A stretch of DNA of 64,000 nucleotides from Comamonas sp009360615 (lineage in GTDB: Bacteria; Pseudomonadota; Gammaproteobacteria; Burkholderiales; Burkholderiaceae_C). Each line of letters begins with the position of its first letter. The first letter of the stretch is position 1. The notes under the pieces are model-generated. The model saw nothing but the letters and a program-made list of their open reading frames with translations, made no database searches and had not been told where the DNA came from. The stretch lies in the NCBI RefSeq assembly GCF_035784015.1, contig NZ_JALKOW010000005.1; one strand, 5' to 3'. Positions 24,731 through 34,062 of this stretch are shown here, one piece after another. The translations under genes and the position numbers were made by a program.

Positions 24731-26563
24731 TTATCCGAAAGTGAAGGCGTAGGCAGAAACGCCGCTGTCAAGAAACTCGATGCTGAAGGTCCGCTCGGCA
24801 ACGGCACCGGACTGGCGCACCAGCTGATAGAGACGTTGCCCGGTGACGGTGCCGCTGCCGTCGGCTGCCACGTCCACGCCGTGGGCATCGCCGGGTGGCT
24901 TGCCGTCGATGCTGACCTTGAAGCGCACCGGTTTGCCATCGGGGCCGGGGCTTAGCACCAGGTGCAGATCACGGGCCTTGAACCGGTAGACGATGCGCCC
25001 CGATGGCCCGGTCAGCGATGCGCTTTCCGGCCCCACCATCCATTGACCGCCCAGACCCCAGGCGTTCAGCCTGGTCTCTCGCGGCTCCAGATACGTGGTC
25101 GTCTTGTCGTGCACGGCTTTGGGGGTGGAGGCGAAGTTCTCGGCGCGCTCGTAGCCCAGATAGGTTTCGGGCGAGGCGACCTCATCCATGCTGGCGGCCC
25201 GTTGCACGCCTCCTGCATCCACCTGCGTCAGGCCCATGGCCGAACGGGTGCTGCCCGCTTCTTTGAGAAGCTGCTGTATCACCCGTTCAGACTCTGCATA
25301 GCCGCCCTCGCCGAAGTGATGATGGCGGATGCGTCCCGTGGCATCGATGAAGTAATGAGCAGGCCAGTACTGGTTGCGGAAGGCGCGCCAGATCGCATAC
25401 TGGTTGTCCACGGCCACCGGATAGCTGATGCCCAGATCTTTCATGGCCTTGCTCACGTTGCCGATGTCGCGTTCAAAGGCGAACTCAGGTGCGTGCACGC
25501 CGATCACGACCAGACCCTGGTCGCGGTATTTTTCGGCCCAGGCCTTCACATAGGGGAGAGTGCGCAGGCAGTTGATGCAGGAGTAGGTCCAGAAATCCAC
25601 CAGCACCACCTTGCCTCTCAGGTCCTGCTCACCCAGAGGCTTGGAGTTGAGCCATTGGGTTGCACCGTCCAGGGGCGGCGCGATGCCCTCATCGGGCAGG
25701 GCCAGGGCTGTGCTGGACGGCCCGCTCATGCGCATTGCAGCTCCCGCGGCCATCATGGCAGCCCCGTCAGTAGGTGCAAGGGATGGTGCCTGCATCATCA
25801 TGCCCGGGTTGCCACGCATGGCCAGCTGGTCGTCGCTCTGCGGCTGGTTCAGGTGCTCGACCAGTTTCTGTTCCAGGCTGCCGGTGGATGCCGTTGACAG
25901 TCGGGCCAGCACGCCGGTGTCGATTCCCAGTGCAATGGCGGCAACGCCCGCGAGCATGGCTACCCCGAGGCCGCGTCGCACCCATTCACCGGCACCCAGC
26001 GAACGCTTGAGCGCGGCAAATACCCGGCCACCCAGCAGCAAAGCCGCAGCCATGGAGGTCGCTGCCCCGGCGGCATAGGCCAGCAGCAGCAAGCTTGAGG
26101 TCGTATTGGCGCCCTGCAGGGCAGCGCCGGTCAGTATCAGTCCCAGAATGGGCCCGGCGCATGGAGCCCACAGCAGTCCCGTCGCGACTCCCAGCAACGC
26201 GGAGGAGGCCATCTTCGGCGTACCGTCTTGCTGTACCGACTCGGAAAGGCGCGAGCCGGCAGTCACCAATGGACGGGTCAGCCGCTCCGACAGATTCGGC
26301 AGCAACAGGGTCAGCCCGAAAACGGCCACCAGCGCCAGAGCCAGCCAGCGGCCATATTGATTGGCAGCCACCACCCAGCCGCCGCCTACGGCTGCGAGAG
26401 AGGCAACGACGGCAAAGGTCAGCGCCATGCCAGCCAGCAATGGCAGGCCGTTGCGCGCAAACGGCTGATTCGCGCGAGAAAAGACGAAGGGCAGCACGGG
26501 CAGGATGCAGGGGCTGACGATGGTCAGCACGCCGCCCAGATAGGCAAGGAGGATCAGCAGCAT
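24731..26563 (-). CDS. CcdA-thioredoxin fusion (DipZ-like) reductant transporter
   Basis: A 610-aa membrane protein moving reducing equivalents across the inner membrane. Residues 1-220 are a CcdA-like domain with about six spans and the two conserved cysteines Cys19 (SPCILPVLPF) and Cys135 (WAPCAGP). Residues 300-450 form a periplasmic AhpC/thioredoxin-like domain with the active pair Cys329 and Cys332 (SCINC). The last about 130 residues are a beta-rich module found in DipZ proteins. A methionine- and alanine-rich linker joins the parts. Placed between msrB and msrA, it most likely recycles both exported reductases. Confidence 0.9.
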   Translation of the reverse strand: MLLILLAYLGGVLTIVSPCILPVLPFVFSRANQPFARNGLPLLAGMALTFAVVASLAAVGGGWVVAANQYGRWLALALVAVFGLTLLLPNLSERLTRPLVTAGSRLSESVQQDGTPKMASSALLGVATGLLWAPCAGPILGLILTGAALQGANTTSSLLLLAYAAGAATSMAAALLLGGRVFAALKRSLGAGEWVRRGLGVAMLAGVAAIALGIDTGVLARLSTASTGSLEQKLVEHLNQPQSDDQLAMRGNPGMMMQAPSLAPTDGAAMMAAGAAMRMSGPSSTALALPDEGIAPPLDGATQWLNSKPLGEQDLRGKVVLVDFWTYSCINCLRTLPYVKAWAEKYRDQGLVVIGVHAPEFAFERDIGNVSKAMKDLGISYPVAVDNQYAIWRAFRNQYWPAHYFIDATGRIRHHHFGEGGYAESERVIQQLLKEAGSTRSAMGLTQVDAGGVQRAASMDEVASPETYLGYERAENFASTPKAVHDKTTTYLEPRETRLNAWGLGGQWMVGPESASLTGPSGRIVYRFKARDLHLVLSPGPDGKPVRFKVSIDGKPPGDAHGVDVAADGSGTVTGQRLYQLVRQSGAVAERTFSIEFLDSGVSAYAFTFG

Positions 26564-26576
26564 GGACTGTTTCTCC

Positions 26577-27068
26577 TCAAGCGGGCTTGGGCGCGAAAGT
26601 CAGTGCAAGACCGTTCATGCAGTAGCGCAGACCTGTCGGAGGCGGCCCGTCCTCGAAGACGTGGCCGAGGTGACCGCCGCAGCGCCGGCAGTGGGCCTCG
26701 ATGCGCACCATGCCGTAGCTTCGATCCTTGCGGGTGGCGACGGCATTGTCCAGTGGCTTCCAGAAGCTCGGCCAGCCGGTGCCGCTTTCGAACTTGGTAG
26801 TGGAGGCAAACAAGGGCAATGAGCAGCCGGCGCAGGAAAAGGTGCCTGGGCGGTGCTCCTTGTTGAGCGGACTGCTGCCCGGAGGCTCCGTGGCCTCCTG
26901 GCGCAGCACGGCATATTGCTGGGGGCTGAGCCGGGCGCGCCACTGGGCGTCGGTGTAGCTGATTTCGAAGGACTCGGTCGCCGCAGTGGCTCGGCGGTGG
27001 AGCGTTGCGGCGCAGAGCGCAGCGGCGGAGGCTGCGGTGCCCAGCAGCATGTGGCGTCGGGTGGTCAT
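26577..27068 (-). CDS. msrB: exported peptide methionine-R-sulfoxide reductase MsrB
   Basis: Reduces the R-form of methionine sulfoxide. The zinc cysteines are Cys79/Cys82 and Cys127/Cys130. FESGTGWPSFW and GHLGHVFEDGP are present, and the catalytic Cys150 is in LRYCMNG. The leader TTRRHMLLGTAASAAALCAA is Tat-like, so the 163-aa protein should be periplasmic. It is the first gene of the msrB-ccdA-msrA operon and is divergent from a response regulator. The three proteins together recreate the three domains of neisserial PilB as separate polypeptides. Confidence 0.93.
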   Translation of the reverse strand: MTTRRHMLLGTAASAAALCAATLHRRATAATESFEISYTDAQWRARLSPQQYAVLRQEATEPPGSSPLNKEHRPGTFSCAGCSLPLFASTTKFESGTGWPSFWKPLDNAVATRKDRSYGMVRIEAHCRRCGGHLGHVFEDGPPPTGLRYCMNGLALTFAPKPA

Positions 27069-27241
27069 GGCATCGGCTTTCAGGGTTCGATGGCATCGAG
27101 CTTAGGAAGTGGGGGTCCCGAAGTCCTCACGCAAAGTTAAAAAAAACGTGATAACTCCCCGCGAGCAGTTTGAGCACAATGTGAAATCAGGCGGCACTGC
27201 GCCGCCGTGCTGCACCAACTGCCCCGGAGACCTGAATACCC

Positions 27242-27958
27242 ATGACCATTGCCCGTCGCATTCTGCTGGTCGAGGACGACACCCCTATCGCCGATCTGCT
27301 TTCGCTCCATCTGCGGGACGAAGGGCTGGAGGTCGTGCATTGCGCCCGGGGAGACGACGGTCTGGCGCATCTGGAGCGTGGAGGCTGGGATGCGCTGGTA
27401 CTGGATCTGATGCTGCCCGGAGTGGACGGACTGGAAATCTGCAGACGTGCGCGCGCCATGACGCGTTACACGCCGATCATCATCATCAGCGCCCGCTCCA
27501 GCGAGGTGCATCGCATTCTGGGACTGGAGCTCGGCGCGGACGACTATCTGGCCAAGCCTTTTTCCGTGCTGGAACTCGTTGCCAGGGTGAAGGCGCTTCT
27601 GCGCCGGGTCGACGCGCTGGCTCAAAGCGCGCGCCTGGAGTCGGGCAGCCTGTCGGTCAACGGGCTGCTCATGGACCCGGTGGCCAGGAGTGCGAGCCTG
27701 AACGGTCGACCTCTCGACCTCACGCCCCGCGAGTTCGATCTTCTGTATTTCTTTGCCCGCCAGTCTGGCAAGGTGTTTTCGCGCATGGACCTGCTCAACG
27801 CGGTCTGGGGCTATCAGCATGAGGGCTACGAGCACACCGTCAACACCCATATCAACCGGCTTCGTGCCAAGGTAGAGGTCAATCCTGCACAGCCCACGCG
27901 AATTCTCACGGTCTGGGGGAGAGGCTACAAGTTTGCCGAAGCCGGGGTGGGCGAATGA
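27242..27958 (+). CDS. OmpR-family response regulator
   Basis: A 238-aa DNA-binding response regulator. The receiver domain has the acidic pair EDD at residues 11-13, the phosphorylated Asp55 (LDLMLPG) and Lys105 (YLAKPF). The C-terminal winged helix (LTPREFDLLYFFARQSGKVFSR to GRGYKF) is of the OmpR/PhoB type. The histidine kinase start overlaps its stop (ATGA). The gene is divergent from msrB-ccdA-msrA, which is the obvious candidate target. Confidence 0.93.
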   Translation: MTIARRILLVEDDTPIADLLSLHLRDEGLEVVHCARGDDGLAHLERGGWDALVLDLMLPGVDGLEICRRARAMTRYTPIIIISARSSEVHRILGLELGADDYLAKPFSVLELVARVKALLRRVDALAQSARLESGSLSVNGLLMDPVARSASLNGRPLDLTPREFDLLYFFARQSGKVFSRMDLLNAVWGYQHEGYEHTVNTHINRLRAKVEVNPAQPTRILTVWGRGYKFAEAGVGE

Positions 27959-29424
27959 ATCTGACCCTGACGCAGAGGCTGGCGATCGTGTTTGCCCTGC
28001 TGCTGCTGGTCTGCAGCGGCACTTCCGCGTGGCTGCAGTTGCGATCCAGCCGCATGCATGAACTGGAGGTGGTGCAGGCCTTGTCCCGAGACGTTGCCGA
28101 GAGTATCGCCCGCGATGCCCAGTTGACGGATGGCAACGGCTTGATGCCGAGCACGGTGCGCAATCTGTTCAGCCAGCTGATGATGGTGAACCCCAGCGTG
28201 GAAGTCTATCTGCTGGAGCCCGATGGGCGCATTGCCGCTCATGCAGCCCCCGAAGGACGTTTGCGCCGCGACCGGGTCGATCTGGAGCCGGTCCACCGAT
28301 TTATCGATGGTCACATGCTGCCCATCCTGGGGGACGATCCCCGCAGCCGGGATGGCCGCAAGGTCTTCAGTGCAGCGCCGTTGAGCGTGAACGGGAGGGA
28401 GGTCGGTTTCATCTATGTGGTCTTGCTCGGCGAGGCCCATGATCTGCTTGCCGCCAGAGGTTCGGCGGATGCGGTGCTGAAGACCGCGCTGCTGTCGATC
28501 GGCATGGTGGGATTGCTATGCCTGGCTGCCGGTCTTGTGGCTTTCACCTTGATCACACGGCCCTTGCGGCGTCTGACCGCGTCGGTGCGGCAGTTCGACA
28601 TGCACGGCGTTCCGCCGGAGTTGCCGGCGCGTGGTGCGGAGCCGGGCGACCACAGCCGCGACGAGATTGCCGTACTGGATGCGGCCTACCGGCAGATGGT
28701 GCTGCGCATCAGCGAGCAATGGCAGGCGCTGAGGCGGCAGGATCAGGAGCGCCGGGAGCTGATCGCGAATGTTTCCCACGATCTGCGCACGCCGCTGTCG
28801 TCGTTGCATGGCTATCTGGAGACCTTGCTGCTCAAGGATGCAAGCCTGCAGTCTGCAGAGCGCAGACGCTACCTGGCCATTGCGCTCGACCAGAGTCAAA
28901 GGGTGGTTGCGCTGTCCCAAAGCCTGTTCGAGCTGGCGAGGCTGGAGTATGGCTTTGTGCAGCCCGAACTCGAATCGTTCTCCCTGCCGGATCTGGTGCA
29001 GGACGTTTTCCAGAAGTTCGAGCTGGCCGCAGAGTCTCGGCATGTCGTCCTGCGCGCGGATCTGGCACCGCGGTTGCCCGCAGTTCGTGCAGATCTGGGA
29101 ATGATGGAGCGAGTCCTGAGCAACCTGCTGGACAACGCATTGCGCTACACCCCCGAGGGTGGGGTCATCAGTATCGGCATCCGAAGGGTGGGGCAGGAGC
29201 TGGAGGTGACAGTCAGCGACACAGGCCCAGGCATTCCGCCAGAGCTGCGCGAGGGCCTGTTCAGGCGTCCGTTCACGGTCGGGGGCGCCCGCCGCGACGG
29301 GGGGCTCGGCTTGAGAATCGTGCACCAGATGCTGGAGCTGCACGGGGTCGGCATCCATCTCGTCGATGGCAACGGCGTGGGCGCTGTATTCCAGTTTTCT
29401 CTGCCAAGGGCTCCGGATGCCTGA
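27955..29424 (+). CDS. sensor histidine kinase
   Basis: Membrane sensor of 489 aa. It has TM1 at residues 7-26, a periplasmic sensing region of about 140 residues without recognisable fold, TM2 near 175-200, a HAMP linker, the phospho-acceptor His275 in NVSHDLRTPL, and N, G1 and G2 boxes of the ATPase (LLDNALRY, DTGPGIP, GLGLRI). It forms an operon with the response regulator. Given the divergent exported Msr genes, it probably senses periplasmic oxidant or protein damage; the stimulus is inference. Confidence 0.92.
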   Translation: MNLTLTQRLAIVFALLLLVCSGTSAWLQLRSSRMHELEVVQALSRDVAESIARDAQLTDGNGLMPSTVRNLFSQLMMVNPSVEVYLLEPDGRIAAHAAPEGRLRRDRVDLEPVHRFIDGHMLPILGDDPRSRDGRKVFSAAPLSVNGREVGFIYVVLLGEAHDLLAARGSADAVLKTALLSIGMVGLLCLAAGLVAFTLITRPLRRLTASVRQFDMHGVPPELPARGAEPGDHSRDEIAVLDAAYRQMVLRISEQWQALRRQDQERRELIANVSHDLRTPLSSLHGYLETLLLKDASLQSAERRRYLAIALDQSQRVVALSQSLFELARLEYGFVQPELESFSLPDLVQDVFQKFELAAESRHVVLRADLAPRLPAVRADLGMMERVLSNLLDNALRYTPEGGVISIGIRRVGQELEVTVSDTGPGIPPELREGLFRRPFTVGGARRDGGLGLRIVHQMLELHGVGIHLVDGNGVGAVFQFSLPRAPDA

Positions 29425-29860
29425 TGCAGGGCAGTGCTGTGAGCTGCAGTCTCCCGCGCCATGGTGACCGGTCAGCCCTGGCCTTCTTCCGTGCATGGTG
29501 TCCGGCCCCGGTGCGGGCTGTCTTTGGGGTCGTGACATTCTTGGGCCGATGGATGACAGTCTCATGTCCTATCCCTAAGTGGAAACCCGAGCTTATCGCT
29601 CCAGTGAAAGACCACGGCCTACTCGCAGGCAAGGTGCTGAACCGACACAAATACTTGATAGCGCAACTATTATCAAATTGTGAAGGCGGTTTGCAGCAGG
29701 GTCTGGCTCTGCGGATGAGTGTCCGCTTTGCGGGCATTTGCCCTGAGGCCTGCATCCTGCAGCCGGGATTCTGACCGGCCGCCGATTCAAAAACTTGAAC
29801 GCTCGTGCATCGTGCAACCGTCTGTGCATGACCGAGGTTCACACGATGTAGGAATCGCAA
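29425..29860. other. non-coding stretch upstream of dehydrogenase operon
   Basis: These 436 bases contain no convincing gene. Around 29640-29690 the sequence becomes AT-rich and holds a TTGATA...TATCAA inverted pair (10-nt centre) with promoter-like TATTAT, perhaps a worn copy of the AT-rich repeat. AGGA just before 29861 is the ribosome site for the next gene. I cannot assign a transcription start with confidence. Confidence 0.4.
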
Positions 29861-30559
29861 ATGTCCAACTTCTCCCCACCCAACCGCAGATCGTTTCTGT
29901 TCGCCTCCGGTGCCGGCGTCGCGCTGGCTGGAGCGGCCGTTGCAATGCGTGCCAATTCCAAAGAGCCGTCGCTCGCACTGGATGCATACAGGCCCGAGTA
30001 CTTCAATGCGGATGAGTGGGCTTTCGTTCTGGCTGCAACCGCTCGCCTGATTCCCTCCGATGGGGAGGGCCCCGGAGCGATCGAAGCCCATGTGCCGGTG
30101 TTCATCGACCGCCAGCTCAAGGGCTACTACGGCACTGCCGAGATCTGGTACATGGATGGCCCGCATGATCCTGCGGCCACCCCCGATCGTGGCTGGCAGT
30201 CGCCTCTGAACCCCGCTCAGCTCTATCGCAAGGCCATTCCGGCCTTCAATGCGGCTTGCACAGAACGCTTTGGCAAGGAGTTCAGGAGCCTGACTGCCGA
30301 GCAGCAGGACGAAGCCCTGACTGCGCTGCAAAAAGGCGAGATCAGGCTTGAGCCGGAACTGAGCTTCTTCTTCGCCACCTTGCTGGCCAACACCAAGGAA
30401 GGCTACTTCGCCGACCCCGTGCATGGCGGCAATTACGGCATGCAATCGTGGAAATACATCGGCTTTCCGGGCGCGCGCGCCAGCTATGCCGAATGGGTTG
30501 ACCAGCACAACGTGAAGTACCCGTTGGGGCCGGTATCGATCAAGGGCGAAAGGGCTTGA
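29861..30559 (+). CDS. gluconate 2-dehydrogenase subunit 3 family protein (small subunit)
   Basis: Small subunit (232 aa) of a membrane-bound three-part dehydrogenase. The Tat signal NRRSFLFASGAGVALAGAA at the N-terminus carries the folded complex, including the signal-less flavoprotein, into the periplasm. The mature part has FNADEWAFVLAATARLIPSD and FFATLLANTKEGYFADPVHGGNYGMQSW, typical of the family. It is followed by the GMC flavoprotein after 3 bp and by a triheme cytochrome c, the standard order for gluconate, 2-ketogluconate, fructose or alcohol dehydrogenases of this type. Confidence 0.92.
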   Translation: MSNFSPPNRRSFLFASGAGVALAGAAVAMRANSKEPSLALDAYRPEYFNADEWAFVLAATARLIPSDGEGPGAIEAHVPVFIDRQLKGYYGTAEIWYMDGPHDPAATPDRGWQSPLNPAQLYRKAIPAFNAACTERFGKEFRSLTAEQQDEALTALQKGEIRLEPELSFFFATLLANTKEGYFADPVHGGNYGMQSWKYIGFPGARASYAEWVDQHNVKYPLGPVSIKGERA

Positions 30560-30562
30560 GTC

Positions 30563-32332
30563 ATGGCACGTATTGAAAAGAAGAAAGACGTGGTCATCGT
30601 CGGCCTGGGCTGGACCGGCTCCATCGCCGGCATGGAGCTGGCGGCGGAAGGTCTGGAAATCGTGGCGCTGGAGCGCGGCGGGGACCAGAACACGGTGCCC
30701 GAATTCAAGTATCCCAACCAGATTGATGAGCTGACCTATGGCGTGCGCCTGAAGAACATGCAGCACCCACGCCAGGCCACCGTGACGGTGCGCCGCGACG
30801 ACAGCGAAATCGCTCTGCCTTACCGATCAATGGGGTCTTTCTTGCCTGCGAATGGCGTGGGCGGCGCGGGTACGCACTGGAACGGCTTGCTGTGGCGCCC
30901 CCAGCCCGAGGAAATCAAGCTGCGCAGCTACGTGAAGGAGAAATGGGGCGAGTCCATCATTCCGGAAGGCATGAACCTGATGGACTATCCCGTCAGCTAT
31001 GACGAGCTGGAACCTTTCTTCACCCGGTTTGACGAGGTGGCCGGCGTCTCGGGCAAGGCTGGCAACCTCAAAGGCCAGATCCAGGCCGGAGGCAATCCGT
31101 TTGAAGGCTGGCGCTCCAAGGAGTACCCCATGCCCGCCCTGCCATCGACCTACGATGCGAGCAAGTTCGAAGCCTGCGCCAGGAGCATGGGCCTGCATCC
31201 GTTCCCGGCGCCCGCCGGCATTGCGTCCACGTCCTATGTGAACCCTTACGGCATGCAGATGGCACCTTGCAACTTCTGCGGCTTCTGCGAACGCTTCGGT
31301 TGCTATCAGTACTCCAAGTCCTCTCCTCAGACCGCGGTGCTGGATGCCCTCAAGCGCAAGAAGAACTTCTCCTATCGCACGCACTGCGAGGTGTTGCGGG
31401 TGGAAAGCGCTGAAGACGGCAAGACCGCAACCGGCGTGACCTACTTCGACTCCAACACGAACGAAGAAGTGTTCCAGCCTGCCGATCTCGTGATCCTGTC
31501 TTCCTATCAGCTCAACAACGTGCACCTGCTGCTGGTCTCCGGCATCGGCAAGCCCTACGACCCGAAGACCAACACCGGAGTGACCGGCAAGAACTACGCC
31601 TACCAGATGAATGGCGGCGTGACCCTGTTCTTCAGGGAGGAGAACTTCAACCCCTTCATCGGTCACGGCGCCAACGGCATGTGCATCGACGACTACGGCA
31701 TCAACCAGAACGACTTCGGCAAGCTGGGCTTCATCGGCGGCGCTTACTGGCGCGTGGGCACCATGAATGGCCAGCCCATCCGATCCATGCCCCTGCCCAA
31801 GGGCACACCGGGATGGGGCGCAGGATGGAAGAAGGGCATCGGCGAGTGGTATGGCCGCTCCATGTCGATCGGTACGCACGGCTCGCACATGTCCTATCGC
31901 AGCAACCATCTGGACTTGGACCCTACCTACCGGGACCCGCATGGCCGACCGTTGATGCGCATGACCTTCAACTGGCAGGACAACGACCTTCGCATGACCC
32001 AGTACCAGAAGATCAAGGCCGAGGAGGTGGGCAATGCCATGAAGCCGGATCTGCTGCAGTCGGGTTTCAAGAATATCGGTGCCAAGTTCGACGTGCGCCC
32101 CTACCAGACCACGCACAACACCGGGGGGCACATCATGTCCGACAAGCCTACGGAAGGCGTGGTGAATCGCTACTGCCAGGCCTGGGACAAGCACAACGTG
32201 TTCGTCTTCGGCGCCGGCAACTTCGTACAGAACACCCAGTACAACCCTACCGGCATGGTCGGTGGCCTGGCGTACTGGACGCTGCATGCGATTCGCACCA
32301 TGTATCTGAAAAACCCGCGTCCGCTGGTCTGA
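30563..32332 (+). CDS. GMC-type flavoprotein dehydrogenase, catalytic subunit
   Basis: A 589-aa FAD enzyme of the glucose-methanol-choline oxidoreductase family. The nucleotide motif is VVIVGLGWTGSIAG near residue 10. Further marks are the GVGGAGTHWNGLLWRPQP segment, the cysteine-rich CNFCGFCERFGC patch (about residues 236-247), which could hold an Fe-S cluster or disulfides, and the C-terminal TTHNTGG and NPTGMVGGLAYW catalytic regions. It has no signal of its own and is presumably co-exported with the Tat-bearing small subunit. The substrate (gluconate, ketogluconate, sugar alcohol or other polyol) cannot be read off. Confidence 0.93.
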   Translation: MARIEKKKDVVIVGLGWTGSIAGMELAAEGLEIVALERGGDQNTVPEFKYPNQIDELTYGVRLKNMQHPRQATVTVRRDDSEIALPYRSMGSFLPANGVGGAGTHWNGLLWRPQPEEIKLRSYVKEKWGESIIPEGMNLMDYPVSYDELEPFFTRFDEVAGVSGKAGNLKGQIQAGGNPFEGWRSKEYPMPALPSTYDASKFEACARSMGLHPFPAPAGIASTSYVNPYGMQMAPCNFCGFCERFGCYQYSKSSPQTAVLDALKRKKNFSYRTHCEVLRVESAEDGKTATGVTYFDSNTNEEVFQPADLVILSSYQLNNVHLLLVSGIGKPYDPKTNTGVTGKNYAYQMNGGVTLFFREENFNPFIGHGANGMCIDDYGINQNDFGKLGFIGGAYWRVGTMNGQPIRSMPLPKGTPGWGAGWKKGIGEWYGRSMSIGTHGSHMSYRSNHLDLDPTYRDPHGRPLMRMTFNWQDNDLRMTQYQKIKAEEVGNAMKPDLLQSGFKNIGAKFDVRPYQTTHNTGGHIMSDKPTEGVVNRYCQAWDKHNVFVFGAGNFVQNTQYNPTGMVGGLAYWTLHAIRTMYLKNPRPLV

Positions 32333-32342
32333 GGAGCAAGAC

Positions 32343-33722
32343 ATGAAGAAAATCCTCAGCATTCTGATTGCGCTGATCGTTCTGGGCATTGTGTCGGCGC
32401 TGGCGCTGATCTACCTGCCGTTCAAGCCGACACCGGCGAATGAAACGCTGGCCGCCGACTGGAAGGCCGAAGCCGGTCGTGGCGAATACGTCATGCGCGC
32501 CAGTGACTGTATGGCCTGTCACACCGCCAAGGGTGGCGAGCCCATGGCCGGCGGTCGCGGGATTGAAAGCCCCATGGGCACGATCTGGTCCTCCAACATC
32601 ACGCCGGACAAGGAAACCGGCATCGGCAGCTGGACGCTGGACCAGTTCCGCGCCGCGATGGTGGACGGTATCGGTGGTCATGGCCAGCAGCTGTACCCGG
32701 CCATGCCCTACGAGAACTATCGCTTCATGAAGGAAAGCGATATCCGTGCGCTGTTCGAATACCTCCAGACCGAGGTCAAGCCCGTCAGAAACGCGGTGCA
32801 GGCCACCCGCCTGAGCTTCCCGTTCAATATGCGCTTCGGCATCCGCGCCTGGAACTGGCTGGCTCTGTCGGGTGAAGCTGACTTCAAGCCCATGGCCGGT
32901 GACGACCAGCAGATTCGCGGTCAGTATCTGGTCGAAGGCGCCGGTCACTGCGCAGCCTGCCACAGCCCTCGCACTGCCTTCATGGCGCAGAAGGGCACAC
33001 GCCTGTCCGACGCCAGCTTCCTGGCCGGCGGCATGGTGGACGACTGGTCTGCTCCCGCGCTGCGCGGCAAGGACTCGCGTGTTCAGCAATGGACGACCGA
33101 GCAGGTGGCTGCCTATCTGGCAACCGGCCGCAATGCCCATGCGGTGGCCAACGGAGAAATGGCGCTGGTGGTCGAGCACTCCATGCAGTACATGACCGAT
33201 GCCGATCTGAATGCCATGGCCCGGTTCCTCAAGACCATGGACGGCCAGGCCGCAGATGCAGCCCCTGACAAAGTGGCCACGCCAGGCCCTCGCAGCACTG
33301 CGGTTGCCAAGGCGGATGGAGCCGGCGAGGCCACGGCCCAACTGCTGAAATCCGCGTCTCCCGACATGCCTCTGGGGGCGCGCCTGTATCTCGACAACTG
33401 CGCAGCCTGCCACTTTGTCAGCGGCAAGGGCGCTCCCGAGATCTTCCCCGAGCTGCAAGGCAATGCCATGGTGCTGGGCAAGGATGCCGGCCCGCTGGTG
33501 TCGGTGATTCTGAAGGGCGCGTCCTCGCCCGCTACGGATCGCCGTCCCATGCATCTGGTGATGCAGGGCTACGCCGACCGCCTTACCGACGGTGAAGTGG
33601 CTGCACTGGCCAGCTTCGTGCGCAAAGGCTGGGGCAATCAGGCTTCGGATGTGAGCGAAAGCCAGGTCAGCAAGGTGCGCCAGCATGTGCAAGCCGATGC
33701 TGCTCCGCAGCGAGCCCCGTAA
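32343..33722 (+). CDS. triheme cytochrome c subunit of GMC dehydrogenase
   Basis: Membrane-anchored periplasmic cytochrome of 459 aa that passes electrons from the flavoprotein to ubiquinone. An N-terminal hydrophobic segment (residues 3-25) is followed by three haem-binding sites: CMACH (56-60), CAACH (203-207) and CAACH (353-357). The third domain is set off by an Ala/Pro-rich linker. Length and haem count match the cytochrome subunit of gluconate and alcohol dehydrogenases. It ends the operon before an intrinsic terminator. Confidence 0.93.
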   Translation: MKKILSILIALIVLGIVSALALIYLPFKPTPANETLAADWKAEAGRGEYVMRASDCMACHTAKGGEPMAGGRGIESPMGTIWSSNITPDKETGIGSWTLDQFRAAMVDGIGGHGQQLYPAMPYENYRFMKESDIRALFEYLQTEVKPVRNAVQATRLSFPFNMRFGIRAWNWLALSGEADFKPMAGDDQQIRGQYLVEGAGHCAACHSPRTAFMAQKGTRLSDASFLAGGMVDDWSAPALRGKDSRVQQWTTEQVAAYLATGRNAHAVANGEMALVVEHSMQYMTDADLNAMARFLKTMDGQAADAAPDKVATPGPRSTAVAKADGAGEATAQLLKSASPDMPLGARLYLDNCAACHFVSGKGAPEIFPELQGNAMVLGKDAGPLVSVILKGASSPATDRRPMHLVMQGYADRLTDGEVAALASFVRKGWGNQASDVSESQVSKVRQHVQADAAPQRAP

Positions 33723-33770
33723 ATAGCAAGCGTATCCGCCAGGTGCTTTGCGCGCCAGGCAGATTCCCGA

Positions 33771-33807
33771 AACCCAGCCCGATGGAAATCCGGCTGGGTT
33801 TTTTTAC
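33771..33807 (+). terminator. intrinsic terminator of GMC dehydrogenase operon
   Basis: AAACCCAGCC (33771-33780) pairs with GGCTGGGTTT (33793-33802) around a 12-nt loop, followed by a T-run. Confidence 0.93.
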
Positions 33808-33850
33808 GCAGCAGCGGCTGGCCCGGACGATGGAGGCTTCCAAAAATCAA

Positions 33851-33885
33851 CAGGCCGCATCACTGTGCTTGAGTGATGCGGCCTG
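33851..33885. terminator. 14-bp perfect hairpin of unclear role
   Basis: CAGGCCGCATCACT (33851-33864) pairs with AGTGATGCGGCCTG (33872-33885) around a 7-nt loop. The better T-rich flank (TTGATTTTT) lies on the minus strand, although no minus-strand gene lies upstream of it. It could end a minus-strand small RNA or be a structural element. Confidence 0.5.
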
Positions 33886-34045
33886 TTGCGTAGGCGTGTT
33901 GCGGATCAACCAACCGGATGCTGACGGTAAACGGCGCGGTATGTTGAATGGTTTTGCGGCGTCGGTAAACGTGCTTCCATGGACTCAAGTGTGCATGCAG
34001 CGGCGCAGAAAATGTTACTTGAAATTCTGCGAATACAGCTTTGCT

Positions 34046-34062
34046 ACAGAAAAATTTTCTGT
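34046..34062. promoter_or_regulatory. palindrome upstream of Lrp-type gene, likely operator
   Basis: ACAGAAAA-A-TTTTCTGT is a perfect 8-bp inverted repeat in an AT-rich stretch 25 nt before the start codon at 34087. Lrp/AsnC proteins typically bind such AT-rich palindromes and regulate themselves. Confidence 0.55.
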
